Positions 12,021 through 24,271 of a stretch of DNA of 64,000 bases are shown here, in pieces. How positions within the stretch are numbered: the stretch's first letter is position 1; each line of letters starts with the position of its first letter. The stretch spans positions 124,001 to 188,000 of the forward strand of contig JBCAMK010000005.1 of assembly GCA_038503065.1 (NCBI GenBank), written 5' to 3'. Under the pieces are notes generated by a model. That model worked only from the letters and a program-made list of their open reading frames with translations. It was not told the DNA's origin and searched no databases. Origin of the DNA: Paragyromitra xinjiangensis (lineage: Eukaryota; Ascomycota; Pezizomycetes; Pezizales; Discinaceae). The translations under genes and the position numbers were made by a program.

Positions 12021-12216
12021 CAGTCGTACCTCGCTATGCCGGAACTTAGTATGCTAGATCTCTTGCTGTCTCGTACAAAATGCCTTGACTAAAACATTTT
12101 TTCTACTATAGAATAAATTTGCTGTCCCAGGTTCTTTGGGAAAACTTGCTATCCCGTACGCGTACGAGATCCACGGCCACTGGATTCTTGATATCCGACA
12201 TAATGAGGTGCGACTG
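12021..12216. mobile_element. 196-bp TA-flanked inverted-repeat element (MITE)
   Basis: The left tip CAGTCGTACCTCGCTATG matches the reverse complement of the right tip, CAGTCGCACCTCATTATG, with few mismatches over ~27 bases. TA dinucleotides flank both sides (12019-12020 and 12217-12218). The CAG(T/C)-type tip with a TA target fits a pogo/Tc1-mariner-derived non-autonomous element. No coding sequence. Confidence 0.85.
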
Positions 12217-12218
12217 TA

Positions 12219-13742
12219 TATACAGCTTCATATTCAACTGTGGTCTCGGGTATAGTAATTCGAAAAAGGTAAGGTGAGGAGTATAGCTTTTCTGTTTCTG
12301 TAAGTTGAAGTTAAATTACTTGGTGACACGGAGGAGAGCGTGAAGGTTGCAGCAGTGACGCCCAAAATTCCATTATTACCAGCGGAAGTAGATTCCCAGA
12401 TCCGACGCGCTTCGGGCGAAAGCACTCCATTGCAACGCCAAGCTCATGATTCTCCGGAATATATGCCTTTAATTTTGTATAATTCGCATGCATTGCGAAA
12501 CGCTTGTTGGTAAGGTGATATCGGCAGGCGACATCAGATACATGTACAGTAGTATACTTCTGTCCGAGATCTTTGCAAAAACTGGGAGTTTTCGCCACCG
12601 GGCACATAAATGCTTGGAAAGTATGTACTCCACGCGTGCACGTGGCTTCGCTTTCTTTCTTCTTTTCCCCCGACATGCCCCCCCCGCAAAATGTTCATGC
12701 ATGGAGAACTGTCAAAAAAAAGGCTTGTCAGCCTAAAAAAATGCGATTATGTCTTCAAGGATTTTTATTCCTGGAGGTACTCTCCGTAACGGTAACTTAT
12801 TGTAGGCAGCCGTTGTAGATCTTTCCGAGATCTGTGTGATCGTCGTCCTTAGCGAAGCTCGGGTTCCTGAAAATTGAGGTAGGATAATAAACTCTTTGCC
12901 AGCGTGGCAAACATTTCTTGGCCTGGACCGCGAGGTCTCGGCATTTTCACTTTTTAGTCCCTATTTGGCGCTGGCCTCCTTGAAAACAGACTTGTTTTTG
13001 TTTATTCTGTGATGGCTACTAGAGATGATCATGAGCATGAAACATACTAGCAACTCTGTAATGAGGCTAGTTATATGGTTTAGGGCTCGATTTCTCTGAT
13101 TACTGAGGATCTGTATATACCTCCCTCAAATTTCCAAGGCCTATATGTTACAGAAACAGGATGTCTATTTGGGGGTTTATTTGCGGAAGTGAAAATATTT
13201 TGTATGCTAATCTGTATAGAAATGGGGAATATATTCACCGAGCGTCTAGAAATGGGTGGAGCGACTGATTAGAAACTGATATATCGGAGAAGGTTGAAAA
13301 TGATAGCCAGGTACCGTTTCCTGTTACACCCGGTACAGAATCTGCATACCTTCTATGAAGCTCGTGTATTTCGCTCGGCGTTCGGGCCCGTGAAAATTGT
13401 ATAGTGACTAGGTCATCGGAGTTGTTCTATGGTCTCTCAATTGGTCTATGGTCTTCAGAACTGGAAAATCTTTCGTATTCATGTCACCTTTGGTGCCCAT
13501 GCTCTGTTATTCGGGTTGATGTTGTCTAAATGACGCAGACCCTCAGGGCACGTTCTTCATTCCTGGAATCACGACAGCACTTCGCTCGCTCAAAAATCAT
13601 CCGATGGCCGATTTGTATGAGATCAATCTCATTTCCCCTCGATGGTGGTTCGTTGGCGCAATCTTGTGGGGAAATGTTTGAATATTTCGGAATTAGGGTC
13701 GTATGGCGAATGTTGATACACCATGCCCGCTCAAATTTGGAC
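12219..13742. other. Intergenic, no confident gene
   Basis: Several overlapping open frames lie at 12311-12818 on both strands, the longest 121 codons on the minus strand starting at a genuine ATG. None has a domain or splice support. The distal part leads into the pectate lyase promoter. Confidence 0.45.
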
Positions 13743-13748
13743 TATAAA
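13743..13748 (+). promoter_or_regulatory. TATA box of the pectate lyase gene
   Basis: TATAAA lies 113 bases before the ATG at 13856, followed by a C/T-rich leader with several CATC/CTC stretches, typical of a well-expressed fungal gene. Confidence 0.6.
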
Positions 13749-13855
13749 GATGGGACATTCCACCTCTTGTTATTCTCTCATCAACCAAGAAACACCTTCT
13801 AGTTTCTATATCTATCACTCAGTCATCTCGCATATCTCCACTTCAGTCCCTCGGC

Positions 13856-15243
13856 ATGAAGCTTTCAATCTCCATTTTTGCTATCTGTTTGACTCAGTTT
13901 GCCTCTGCAGCTCCAGGCCTGGGTAAGCGTGCATTGGCTGGTTATAATGAAGTTGCTAGTACTGGGGTGCGTATCTTTCGAAACCCCCTACCAACCTTGA
14001 GATTTCTAGATCACTATATTTGGGTCGAAGGATGCTCATTCTTTACGCATTAGTGGGCAACGGTGAACACTGGTACTACCGGCGGTTCTGGGGGCACTGT
14101 GACTACCGTGACTACCCTCACAGCTTTAGAAGCAGCTGTTGCAGGTGATGCAAAGAAGATTGTCATCATCTCCGGAACTATCACTTCTACTGCGAGTGAG
14201 GGAGTGGCTGTTAAACCTGGATCTAACACCTCTATCCTTGGTGCCCAGGGTGCTAGTGAGTTTTCTGTCAATAGCAGTGAGAATTGGATTTGTGGTGCGT
14301 TGTGCGATGCTAAAATGATGGAATAATTTAGCCTTGGTCAATATTGGAATCCGAGTTATCAATGTTTCTAACGTCATTGTCCGTGGTTTGAAGATCCAGA
14401 AGGTCCTTGCTTCGACCGACGCCATTGGTAAGTTTTTGAAATTCTTGTGGTTATTTGCTGGACTAATCCAATTTCACTTTCAATAGCTGTTCAGAAGGCA
14501 TCTTATGTTTGGATTGATCATAATGATCTTTCTTCCGACCAGGACCACGATAAAGATTACTATGATGGGTAAAAATTAATTCAAATACACTTTTCTACTC
14601 ATTACTAAGTTTTTCTTTAGACTTCTTGACATCACTCACGCTGGGGATTTTATTACCGTTTCCTGGAATTATCTCCACGACCACTGGAAGGCGTCATTGG
14701 TCGGCCACTCAGACAGCAATGGTTCTGAAGACACTGGCCATCTCACCGTTACCTACCACCACAACCACTGGTATAAATTGAACAGCCGCGGCCCCTCTTT
14801 TGTGAGTCACTTTGCTGCCGCGCTTGGGTTTTCGAGTTGTAGTGGGAGCTAATTACCTTCAAAATACAGCGTTTCGGGACTGGCCATATCTTTAACAACT
14901 ACTACGATACTCTTAATGACGGTATTAACACCCGTGATGGTGCTCAGTTGTTGATCGAAAACAACGTTTTCGTAAACACCGAGGATGCCATGTAAGGTTC
15001 CCTTATTCTACAATTGCGAGGTTTGAACTAACGAGCTTCTCTTTTTCTAGCTACTCCACTGACGCAGGCTATGCCGTTGCTACCGGTAACGATCTTGGAA
15101 TTGGAACAAACGAAGCACTTGTCGGAACTATCACGTCTTCTAAGATTCCATATAAGTACACCCTCGATACTCTTGCTACTGTGAGGTCATCAGTCCCTTC
15201 CGGCGCTGGTACCACTGTTTGGTTCAGCTCTTCTCAGAAGTAG
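13856..15243 (+). CDS. Secreted pectate lyase, polysaccharide lyase family 1
   Basis: Cleaves de-esterified pectin by beta-elimination outside the cell. Seven exons: 13856-13966, 14054-14255, 14332-14427, 14487-14568, 14621-14801, 14870-14991 and 15051-15243. They sum to 987 bases (328 residues) with every junction in frame; introns are 52-87 bases. Residues 1-19 form a signal peptide, followed by a Kex2-type LGKR site at 22-25. Family motifs are intact: TTGGSGG near the mature start, WIDH at 145-148, the acidic calcium-binding stretch DHDKDYYDG at 156-164, GHSDSNGSEDTGH, and RGPSFR at 220-225 holding the catalytic Arg. There is no carbohydrate-binding module. Neighbours are unrelated. Expression is probably controlled by carbon source, but no operator can be pointed to. 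Confidence 0.95.
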
Positions 15244-16101
15244 TTTTCTTTATTTAAAGAAGTCAGGCTTCACTCAATCTCAGTTGTTAAGCTTTGTAGA
15301 GCCTAGGTCAAAATTTGGTCATATTTTTCAGAGTATTAGAATGATATGTTATGATTGGCAAGTGTGTGGTTTGAGGACTTTGAGATAGCTGATCTGATAC
15401 CGCAATATTACAGCTATAGTCGAAAATAAAATTTATGCAAATGGTGTCTTTTAAACGTGTGATTTGGTTGTTGATCTGATGAAGACTTATCATAGAGATA
15501 GGAGATTTGGCGTACGGCTTCTCAAAGGCTAGCAGTAATTTGTTTGGTCCTTGACCTTCGAGTTAGGTTATCATTTAAGAATCAGTCTCACCCCAAAGCC
15601 ATAAGTATGACAGCCATGGCTATACTTTCACGATATGGTTCACCAAAAGACCAGATATTAGTAGTTATCCTGGGCTTTCGGCTCGGATGGCTTCACCCTC
15701 AGATCCGATTTAGTGAGCTCCTGGCGGTCCAATTTCCATTGAAATTTCGACAGCCTTCGTCTAGCTTCGAGCATCTCTCGCCCGAATCCTACTCATAGTG
15801 CGCAAACACTAGTATGACAAACCTTGAGGCGGGTGCATGGGCAAACCGTGGCATTGGTCGAGTGGGGTCATTAGAAAAGAAGTGATATAAAATTTCTTTG
15901 GGGTGTTTGAGATAAAAGTTCCTTTGAGCATCGAGCGCCGTGCACCGGCCCTCTAGGAAATTATACTTCTCTGCAAGTCGGGAGCGACATAGGCTCGCGA
16001 TCGGTTATGAGATAACCAGAGTGATAGACCTACCTACCTGTAAGAATAATCAAGCACTAATATAATCTGGGGTGGCTAATAAAGCACTACGGGTATAGGA
16101 G
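15244..16101. other. Intergenic, 3' flank of pectate lyase
   Basis: A/T-rich 3' region followed by unremarkable sequence. No gene or repeat seen. Confidence 0.5.
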
Positions 16102-16308
16102 TAAGTCTGTCGACAGGTGGCGGTGCGGGCAAAAGATGTTGGTTTTTTTCCCCTTTCCCAACGCCCTGGGAGGCCTGGTAAAATGCATAATGAATAGAGA
16201 ACACTATATAAAAAAATGTTAACCTGGTTTATTTGATAAAACCAAAAAATTCGGGCGAGCTCGAGTCTCTCAAGCAAATAGCTGCGCCGCCACCTGTCGA
16301 CAGACTTA
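16102..16308. mobile_element. 207-bp inverted-repeat element (MITE)
   Basis: The left arm TAAGTCTGTCGACAGGTGGC (from 16102) returns as an exact reverse complement ending at 16308. Both arms end in TA, consistent with a TA target. The interior is noncoding. Confidence 0.85.
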
Positions 16309-16477
16309 TCACCACACTCGAAGTACCTATAGATCACTGAATGCGCGTGGTCATCGTAGTCGGAGGAATACGTAAGTCAGCCTAGCACGATATACCTAAG
16401 CCTCTCTAAATCGCTAAAAGAACCAATGGGATACCAAAGTTGGGGGATATCCATGTGCCATAAGGGCGATTGTGCCC

Positions 16478-16602
16478 GTCCTCTACCGTAAGAACTGGAA
16501 TTCAGGGAAAGTGTGACCTTGTAAGTTGGGAAGTCTGAGCACAATCTCGTAGCATACAAAGCCACACCACCCCTGTTTTCCAGTTCTTATGGTGGAGGGA
16601 GT
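16478..16602. mobile_element. ~125-bp inverted-repeat element, same family as 24272-24408
   Basis: The left arm CTCTACCGTAAGAACTGGAA and the right arm (reverse complement CCACCATAAGAACTGGAA) are near-identical. Both match the arms of the element at 24272-24408, including the inner AAAACAGGGGT block. Exact tips are uncertain. Confidence 0.7.
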
Positions 16603-16728
16603 AGTTTGAAACTGTTGACGGCTGAATGACCATAAACCTTATTCTAAGTATTTAATCAACATCTAAGTGAATTCTCCACAAATTGAAACAACTCTTACGG
16701 AATATCTCGCTCCAAAAAACTTAACTTA

Positions 16729-18161
16729 TTACCATGTGCTCCCAACAACATGAAGATCAAGCTTTAATGCGTCTAAACCCTTCACCATCCTTCGTTCCAA
16801 CTCCGCATCAACTTTCTTAGCCTCCTCAACCGCCACCTGACGGATTTGTAGTTCTCTCTCCTCCAGTTTTTTTCTCTCTATCTCTATCTGTACTAGTTCT
16901 AGTTGTAATGTCGAATTAAGCTTCATTTTGCTCTTTCTACTCTCATCCAAACAACTATCAACTATCTCCATGATCGTTTCAACTCTCCCCACACTTCTTT
17001 CATCAAGCATCTTCACCGCGTCTCGGGTGGTGTTAATGAATTCAACCAACTTCGCTCCACTGATAGGAACACGATGAACAGCGGTATGTCTCAGGTCGTC
17101 GAACTCTTTCAAAGTGGTTGCAAGGTGTTTTGGATCGTGTGCGAGAGTACTGATGGGTATTTCTCCAAGCTCAAAAGATTTTCGGAATTCCTTTGTCCAT
17201 GCATTGAGTTCTCCTGCATGAGGGCAACTCCACTTTCTACGGGCAAGCAGCGATGGGCAGTGGGTTTCAGAGAATTTAAAGCAGGCGGCCTCCAGGGTGG
17301 ATTGAAGTGTTGTAAGGATACCATGCTGAACGCAAAAGGGTGGTGTCGGTATTTCTGGGCTCGTAAGCTGCGGATTTAGGTATAAGGTGTCGGTTTTACC
17401 AGGGCTAGAAGTGGTAGTCAAATTAAGTTAATTTTCTTCTTAATTGATCATCAAACAATCTCAAAAATGAAATAATTCAACTACCTCTGAGAACCCTGCT
17501 TGGCTGACACTGTGGTTGTTATTCTTTCTGGCGGTGATACAGGATTTGTTCCTACCATACTTGTTGTGGGAGTATCAGACTTCCCCAAGCCACGTCTACG
17601 CCTCGATTCCTTCTGTAGCTCTTCTGAAAATCCTTCATCGATAATTTTCAAAAGTGATTTCCTAACAGCTTGTGGGGTGTAACCTTGTCCTGACATTGAA
17701 GATGGGATGCAGTTGCAAAGAATGTTGTGCAGTCTGATTTCCCCAATGAATGTGTCTTCCTTCGAGAAAGCGACTCTAGAAGATTCTTTGCGTATCCAGT
17801 TTTCTAAAAAGACATCTGTTTCGACTGGAATACTTTCGGAAGTTGCTAGGACATTTGGGGTCGTGGTATCCGAAGGCCTTCGCGTGCGCCTGCGGAACGA
17901 CTCCTTCCGCAAATCTTCTGCGAATCCGTCATCGATCATTTGTAATAGTCCCTTTCGAACCACCTGTTGGCTGTAGCCATGAAGTAACATCGAGGATGGG
18001 ATTTGGTTGCAGAGGACATTATGTAGCCTTATTTCACCGATAAATGCATCATCTTTCGAGAAAGCCTTGCTATGAGACTCTTTACGGATCCAACTCTCGA
18101 GAACCGCATCCGCCATCTCTGTAATACTGTCGATAGGAGTTCCCCTTTCTGTAGGCTGCAA
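16729..18161 (-). CDS. Fungal protein of unknown function with duplicated N-terminal module and C-terminal coiled coil
   Basis: Exons 18161-17485 and 17404-16729 are joined across an 80-base intron (donor GTAGTT, acceptor TTCTAG) and encode 450 residues. Residues ~17-114 and ~115-212 are a tandem duplication with a 98-residue period; both copies contain ESWIRKES/ENWIRKES, FIGEIRLHN and an IPSSM-to-RRR block. Residues ~270-380 contain RRKWSCP, ELNAWT and LRHTAVHR, a pattern I remember from a widespread uncharacterised family in filamentous fungi. Residues ~390-435 are strongly heptad-like and charged, so a coiled coil is likely. There is no signal peptide or membrane segment. Start: the first ATG in frame (18161) is used; the next at residue 16 is equally possible. 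Function unknown. Confidence 0.75.
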
Positions 18162-21035
18162 ATCTGGGCTGGGGGTTTTGTCGCGAGGTCTTGAAGATAT
18201 ATTGATGTTTGATTGTAAGCGCCAATAGGAGGGTTAGTAAGCAAGGCTGCCGCGTAGCCTAGGCTTCCGCCAGCGCCACGTGTGCGTATTCAGCTCAGCT
18301 TCGCACACTGCGATTGAAGAAATTCTATTACACAGATCTGTTAGTGCTGTCATTAGTCTAAGGCTACAATATCTACCCGATGACCAGCACGCACACCCCA
18401 TGGCAATCCAGAACCCAACCACCCACAGAGTTAGTTTAGACAGGGTAACCTCCACTGTATACCACCCAACCAAACTCCCATAGCTATAGCCACCAGCAAT
18501 CAAAATTCTATCTGTCAGTATCTTTGTCGAAATCTGGGGTGGTAACGAATTTGCTTAGGACTTTCCACTTTGTATCCCCCTAATGAAAAATAGAGCTCCG
18601 ATAGGGTGGAACTATGACAACAATGGTTTGTTGTGCCATGGCCAGGCATGCGCACCGGATGATCTTCCGAAAAACTGAGGCTAACATTACTACAAGGCTA
18701 AAAAAAAACGGCAAACCCTCCGAGCCACTACGTTTTGATGGTAAAGCCAACCATTTGTTCCCTTATTTTCCATGTAACTCTAAAGCTATCCGCTAGCGAA
18801 ACCCCGTCAATCAACTAGAGGCTTATTTGCCTCGAACGGATCTAGGTAATAGTCCATATTTTAGGCCGCGATATTGCTTGGAGGTGCTGGAATTAGTCCA
18901 ACAGATGACCGTTCCTTAAAAGATATCTGCGACGTGGCAATAGAGTTAGTCGTGGCTGGGTTATATCAGGTCTGTGTTGTATTCACAAGCATGTATGTAT
19001 GTATACAGATTTCATTCTAACTGCGTCTGGTGGTTCGTATCCCCGATTGATGCACTAGAGCTGGTGAAAGTCATATGTATATACGTAGAATCTGCGCCTG
19101 CAGTTACTCAGTAGGTGTGCTTGTAACATCCAGAGCTGTAAAACCCAACTCGCTTTGATAACTATGAGATATCATAATTTCTGTTTGGTATGAAACGAGG
19201 TAATACCAACCCTTCGTCTGATTTGACTGGGGCCAGAACGGAGTATGTGACAACAACCAATCTCCTCTAGACCAAGCCGCCCCCCCGAAAAGTTAAGAGC
19301 ACACCCCGGGAAGGGTATAAAGAACTTAAAAAGGGCTTTTGCGAGTTGCGGCTTTCAATTTGTGCCGGTCTAGGACGCCCATGGCTCTGCTGGCAAATTT
19401 CGATCCCTAGGACTTTGCACTTTTACATTTTTCTTATCTCAGGCTACGACTTTGAGATGGAGTTTCAGGAAGTGTCAACATGGGTGATTATTTAGGACGT
19501 GTGACTAGAGCTTATGGGACACAATCTACGCGCCATATACACGTATCCACGACCTCTATTAATATTCCGGATTTTGAGCGTTCTTGGACCTAAGTTGGCT
19601 AACCACTAGATTCCACGAGACATAATACGACATATTCTGATGAAGTGGGGTGGTTTTTAGGATAAATAACTTAATATAGGTAGGCTAGAGCGAACATCTG
19701 CTGCTTATTATTTGTTGATCTTTTAATAGGCACTTGAAGGCTTGACAATTCACGCCTTACTAGAAAGGATCTCAATTGACGATCGAGGCTTCTACAAAAA
19801 CACCCTGCTCTTTTTGTCTGGCATCGACCTCTCACAACAGTTTCGAGGCCAATCACCCACACTGGTGATGGTGGACTGATTGCAGAGTGGGCACCCTTCA
19901 GCCAATTGTTCTCAATGGAACATTCTACGTTTAGAAGATACAGTGAAAGAAATTGCACAATTAACTCGTGGAAGAATCGACGGAGCAAACTACGGCTCAT
20001 TATATTTTCGGTATAGGCGAAGATGGACTCAACAATATGATCGTCCTATCCGAAAGCCACCAACACGTTTATCAACGGTGGGACTCTTATCAAAGTCAAA
20101 GAGTTTCGGGATCGGATGTCCGTGCATAGAGTATAGAGCGTCCTATAGGAAACAGGACCAACGATATCTTGTTAGTTCAGGTGAACTGTTGAATTCCAAA
20201 CTGACAAATCGGCAATAACTGCGAAATCTGACAGCTACGATAACCCCATTGCTGAAACGATAGGCCGCCTTATTACTAAAATCAAAGGCAAAAAGGAGAA
20301 CCAAAAGGAGTGGAAAAGCCAGCTAGGATGGGTTGTGGGGGTCGGAAAAATTGGGGAAGGGCCTAGATCAGTACCCAAGCTTGTACCCGATGGCACCCCC
20401 GAATGATAATTCATCCTATTCCTCTTGCTGGAGGTTTCGAGGTGGCAGAGGTTTCTAGTAACCTATACAGACCTTTTTATCCCCATAGCCCAACTGAGTA
20501 TATACTAGAACAATAATCAACACCGATACTAATATAAGCTAATAACTATTTTCAATATACCTACATAGTAGGTCACAATCACACTCCATCACTCGAAATC
20601 AATCAATTTGGTTTTATCACTATCTATAGGATTAGGAGGCAGAGAAGACTTAATTGGTCGAGGAGCCACGCTCCATAGAAACCTGAATTTGTGGGCTGCG
20701 CGCGCATACTAGTACAGAGAGAATTCTTCAACCTTTGTACCATGCCATGTCATTCCACATACCATTGAACGAGCTGTGCCAGCAAGTTAGCCTAAGAAAA
20801 ATACGGGCATACGTATTAATCGACAATAAAACGATAGGTTAATAGTATTACTGGCTAGCATATTGTGAAACCAATTAGTTAGAAGCCCATCCACAACGCA
20901 TATCTTAGTAAAGCGAAAGTTGAAAGATAAAACGGTGTCATCTTATTTTCTCAAAACATGCCAATATACTACAAAACAGCCTAAATCGGAGCACCAACTA
21001 GATCTATAGAAATAGGTTGGAATTTCGTGACTGAT
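18162..21035. other. Intergenic, possible decayed coding remnants
   Basis: No intact gene. Bases ~19860-20200 read in a shifting plus-strand frame with short protein-like stretches broken by stops, perhaps an old gene relic. Bases 20683-20730 resemble 26514-26563 with mostly transition differences. Confidence 0.4.
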
Positions 21036-21507
21036 TACTGGATGCCTTCCCGTAAAAATCTGAACCACTCCAGAGTAGGAAAGTGGGCTGAGACACTCCA
21101 AACAACCGATCTGACAACTTCATGATACAGAATCATGGCGGGGGGTGCCCACCCCCCTTCCAGATGTCTGAAGCTCTTCAGATCCCTAGGAGGGAAATGG
21201 TATGTCGTGGCAACTATAAGCCACACCAAAAGAGAGGCCATTTATGCTAGCTGCGGTTAGCTCTACGGTCACAATTCTATAAATAACGGGAAAGACTAGG
21301 TTTTTTTCATAGGGCCATTCTGGTTTTGCACACCAAAAGGCGTTTGCTAATTTTCACGATGTTCCTGTGGAAAAGCATTCATTAGTAATCACTGAACTAG
21401 GTCCTGTTGGTAGTGATAGATCTAAAGTTCAGGTTTGGATTCTGGTTTTCGCCTGTCTGAACTACTCTAGACTTTACTCTGAATTTTTACGGGAAGGCAT
21501 CCACTTA
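21036..21507. mobile_element. 472-bp inverted-repeat element
   Basis: The left arm GGATGCCTTCCCGTAAAAAT (from 21040) recurs as an exact reverse complement ending at 21502. TA lies at both outer ends (21036-21037 and 21506-21507). Similarity continues more weakly inward. No coding sequence inside. Confidence 0.8.
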
Positions 21508-23053
21508 CGGTAAACAATATAGAATGGGTATGTGAATCCTTGGTAATAGTGCAATCTCATGTGTATTATTATTGGAGATGATATCCGGGCTGGGAAATAA
21601 TGTAGAATAACTCGTGTCTGTCTAGATGAACAAGCTACTTTTGCTTGGAAATTTGGGCATATGATTTTTTTTGAGAATTTAGGTCCGTGATAAAAATAGT
21701 TAAAGGCTGTCATTGTTTGACGACTTGATTTGAAATGATTGTTGGTCAGATTGTCAGACCTTCCGGGTTCGAGCTAAAATTGATTGCCACAGTCAAACTC
21801 CGCTCGGCCAGTATTTGAAGCTAGAGATCGTATTAAAATCCTATGCCCTATCTAAATACATAACCGGAAGGTAATTCTACTGAAAGCAGCGCTAGAGTAT
21901 TTTCTAGGAGTACATTCCAGCAAAAGCACTAAGTTTAGATTTAAACCTTTCCCCTAGTCACCGCCAAGCACATCTGACGGATATATTGACGGTGATGTAG
22001 TACTATTGTCACTACGGGCATGAGTGACTGAACAGGTACCATATCTCCGGCAAAAATCAAGGGCGATAGAGTATCTATACTTGCCCCCACGATTTGGTCA
22101 TGCAGACATCTACATACGCAGGTCTCTTTCTTATAGCCGTAGCACCGCCGGATGAGATAAGTGGATACTCAGGTGAGCGCAAAGCTGCCATAATGGTACC
22201 ACCAAGATTTAATCCCGAGAGAACCGGTCAGTTCCGAGCAAACCGGAAAACGCGTTGTGAATCGGATAGATACATTCCATTGTCAGATATATGATGGTTC
22301 ATCGGTTAGCTGTTCGTCTCACCACTGATTACTTCTAACGTAATGTCACAAACGCTCAAGGACCCAAGAGTGAAAATAAAAGAGGGGTACAGATGCAACC
22401 GACTGAATAAGTTCAAAGAATTGTGTGGGTTGCATCCCTAATTTTCTAGAAGATCTTTACGAAGTTTTCTCTAGCCTGAGTATTTTCGGCCTGACTTCAC
22501 GATACTTGAGGTTATTCCCCTCAGCCTGAATAAGCACTCGAAACCGAAAGTTGAGAATTGGCCTAAATTGGGATTTGCGCACGGGCATTATGACGTTTTG
22601 ACTGATCGTCATGGCTATTATTAGCAGGAATTCTGGCAACCGACACCCGTGTCACACAAGTCTTGACCACTTCAGACATTTTTTCCCACAACACCAAGTT
22701 ACAGGTATCGTATTACCTTACCATGTACCAGCAGAAAGTGTCATCTGTTAACATGAGGGCGAAAATCAGGCGTTTTGCATAATGTAAGGGTCCTCTTACT
22801 TGAGATGCCTTAACGGTGGAGTAACGGCTATGCATACATTTTACCTCGGACGAATCAAGCCGTTGCATGCGGGGAAGTCCACATGATCTCATTATTCCCA
22901 AGATTTTTCCTTTGATAAAAATAATCCACAGCAAATACGAGGTATAATGGTTCGGTCCGGAAAGTCGTATCAAGGTCACACACGAAGTTCGATGAGGATT
23001 TCGACTGCGACTTTGTTCCCTCTCGAGGTACTTACAAAGACATGAAGGAGCAA
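21508..23053. other. Intergenic and cerato-platanin upstream region
   Basis: No gene seen. A 161-codon minus-strand frame at 22713-23198 covers the cerato-platanin promoter and leader and is not credible as a gene. Confidence 0.5.
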
Positions 23054-23061
23054 TATATAAA
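23054..23061 (+). promoter_or_regulatory. TATA box of the cerato-platanin gene
   Basis: TATATAAA lies 168 bases before the ATG, followed by a long C/T-rich leader (TTTCTCTCCTCACC and similar blocks), as seen in strongly expressed fungal genes. Confidence 0.65.
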
Positions 23062-23228
23062 CAGAGGGCCTTTCCCCTCAAAAATATATTTCTCTCCTCA
23101 CCAAAGTCAAGATTCACCGCGTTTCTCTCACGCTTCCACTCGCTCTCCACTCTCGCTTCAATTCTCATACCACTAAGTACCATCCACAATAAGATCACTT
23201 CCGTCCTATATCCGTCCTATATATCACT

Positions 23229-23657
23229 ATGAAATTCACTACCATCATCTTCTCTGTCCTCTCCGCTGCAGCCACCACATTTGCTGCCTCTGGTACCGCG
23301 GCATACGATACGACCTACGATACTGCGAGCTTGTCCACTCTTGCTATAGCTTGTAGTGATGGCGTGAACGGTCTCTATACCAAAGGATACCCGACTCTTG
23401 GGTCTCTCCCCAAATTCCCTTACATCGGAGCCTCAGCAGAGGTCCCCGGCTGGAATTCGCCCAACTGTGGGAAATGCTACGCCGTCACATATGGGAGCAC
23501 GACCATTAATGTCCTTGCAGTCGACCATGCTGGGGAAGGATGGGTTCTCTCGCTAGCGGCGCTGAACGCGTTAACCGGTAGCCTGGGAACCCAATTGGGG
23601 CGTGTGCCAGTGACTTGGGTCCCGACTGCGCAATCGAATTGCGGACTGCCAAATTAA
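23229..23657 (+). CDS. Cerato-platanin family secreted protein
   Basis: Small secreted expansin-like protein that binds chitin oligomers or the fungal wall; in plant-associated fungi it acts as an elicitor and in others in growth or surface activity. A single exon encodes 142 residues. Residues 1-20 are a signal peptide. The four family cysteines are present: C42 (ACSDGVNGL), C80 and C83 (NCGKC), and C138 (SNCGLPN), expected to form two disulfides. Other hallmarks are YPTLGSLPKFPYIG and VLAVDHAGEGWVLS. Length and layout are normal for the family. It is isolated, with no neighbouring partner gene. Confidence 0.95.
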   Translation: MKFTTIIFSVLSAAATTFAASGTAAYDTTYDTASLSTLAIACSDGVNGLYTKGYPTLGSLPKFPYIGASAEVPGWNSPNCGKCYAVTYGSTTINVLAVDHAGEGWVLSLAALNALTGSLGTQLGRVPVTWVPTAQSNCGLPN

Positions 23658-24271
23658 ATCACATAGCTGAAATGGTATGATTCTGTTCCGCCTGAAGCTG
23701 AGGATCTCAACTAATTTTTTGAACAGATAATTTGAAAGCGGATTATCAACCTACATTGATGGGCAGTTTACTAAGGGGAAATTGTGGGAAAGGTGGATAA
23801 CATTTTGGGTTGTAGTAAGGTGATATAGGGATAACAACCTATACATAATTGTAATTCATGATACTACCTGAATCAAAGGAATTAAACTTGGTTTATTTGA
23901 ACACACTTTGATCATTCACGCACCACGAGTGACAAAATATGAATTTTGCTAGATGTATAGCTCCAAGCTAAAAGCTTATTGGATCGTTTGGAGTCTAGCA
24001 TGAGACATAGGAACATCCATGCCGTCTCTGGTATTATTCGGCAAAGCTATAGTGAGGAAAGAAGCGGCATTAAAGTGAGACCACTTAGTCCAGCCCACCA
24101 ATCGATACTCCGCATCTCGGTAATCTGTCTTCTAGCCAGTAGTAAAGTTTGAATACACGCCTCAAACACGAAAACGCAATGAGAAAAGAAATGCCCCTAG
24201 CTCATTCTTGTGATTTATTTGTTTAGCCAGTTATCAATACTCGGTTCAAGCCGGTTATGCGAACTTCGGAC
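23658..24271. other. Intergenic, 3' flank
   Basis: A/T-rich downstream region of the cerato-platanin gene. Nothing further recognised. Confidence 0.5.

Noticed and set aside
12311..12676. 121-codon minus-strand frame with an ATG
   Set aside because: It overlaps three other open frames on both strands and shows no domain, signal or splice support; could be revisited with RNA-seq.
22713..23198. 161-codon minus-strand frame
   Set aside because: It covers the TATA box and leader of the cerato-platanin gene and has no recognisable features.
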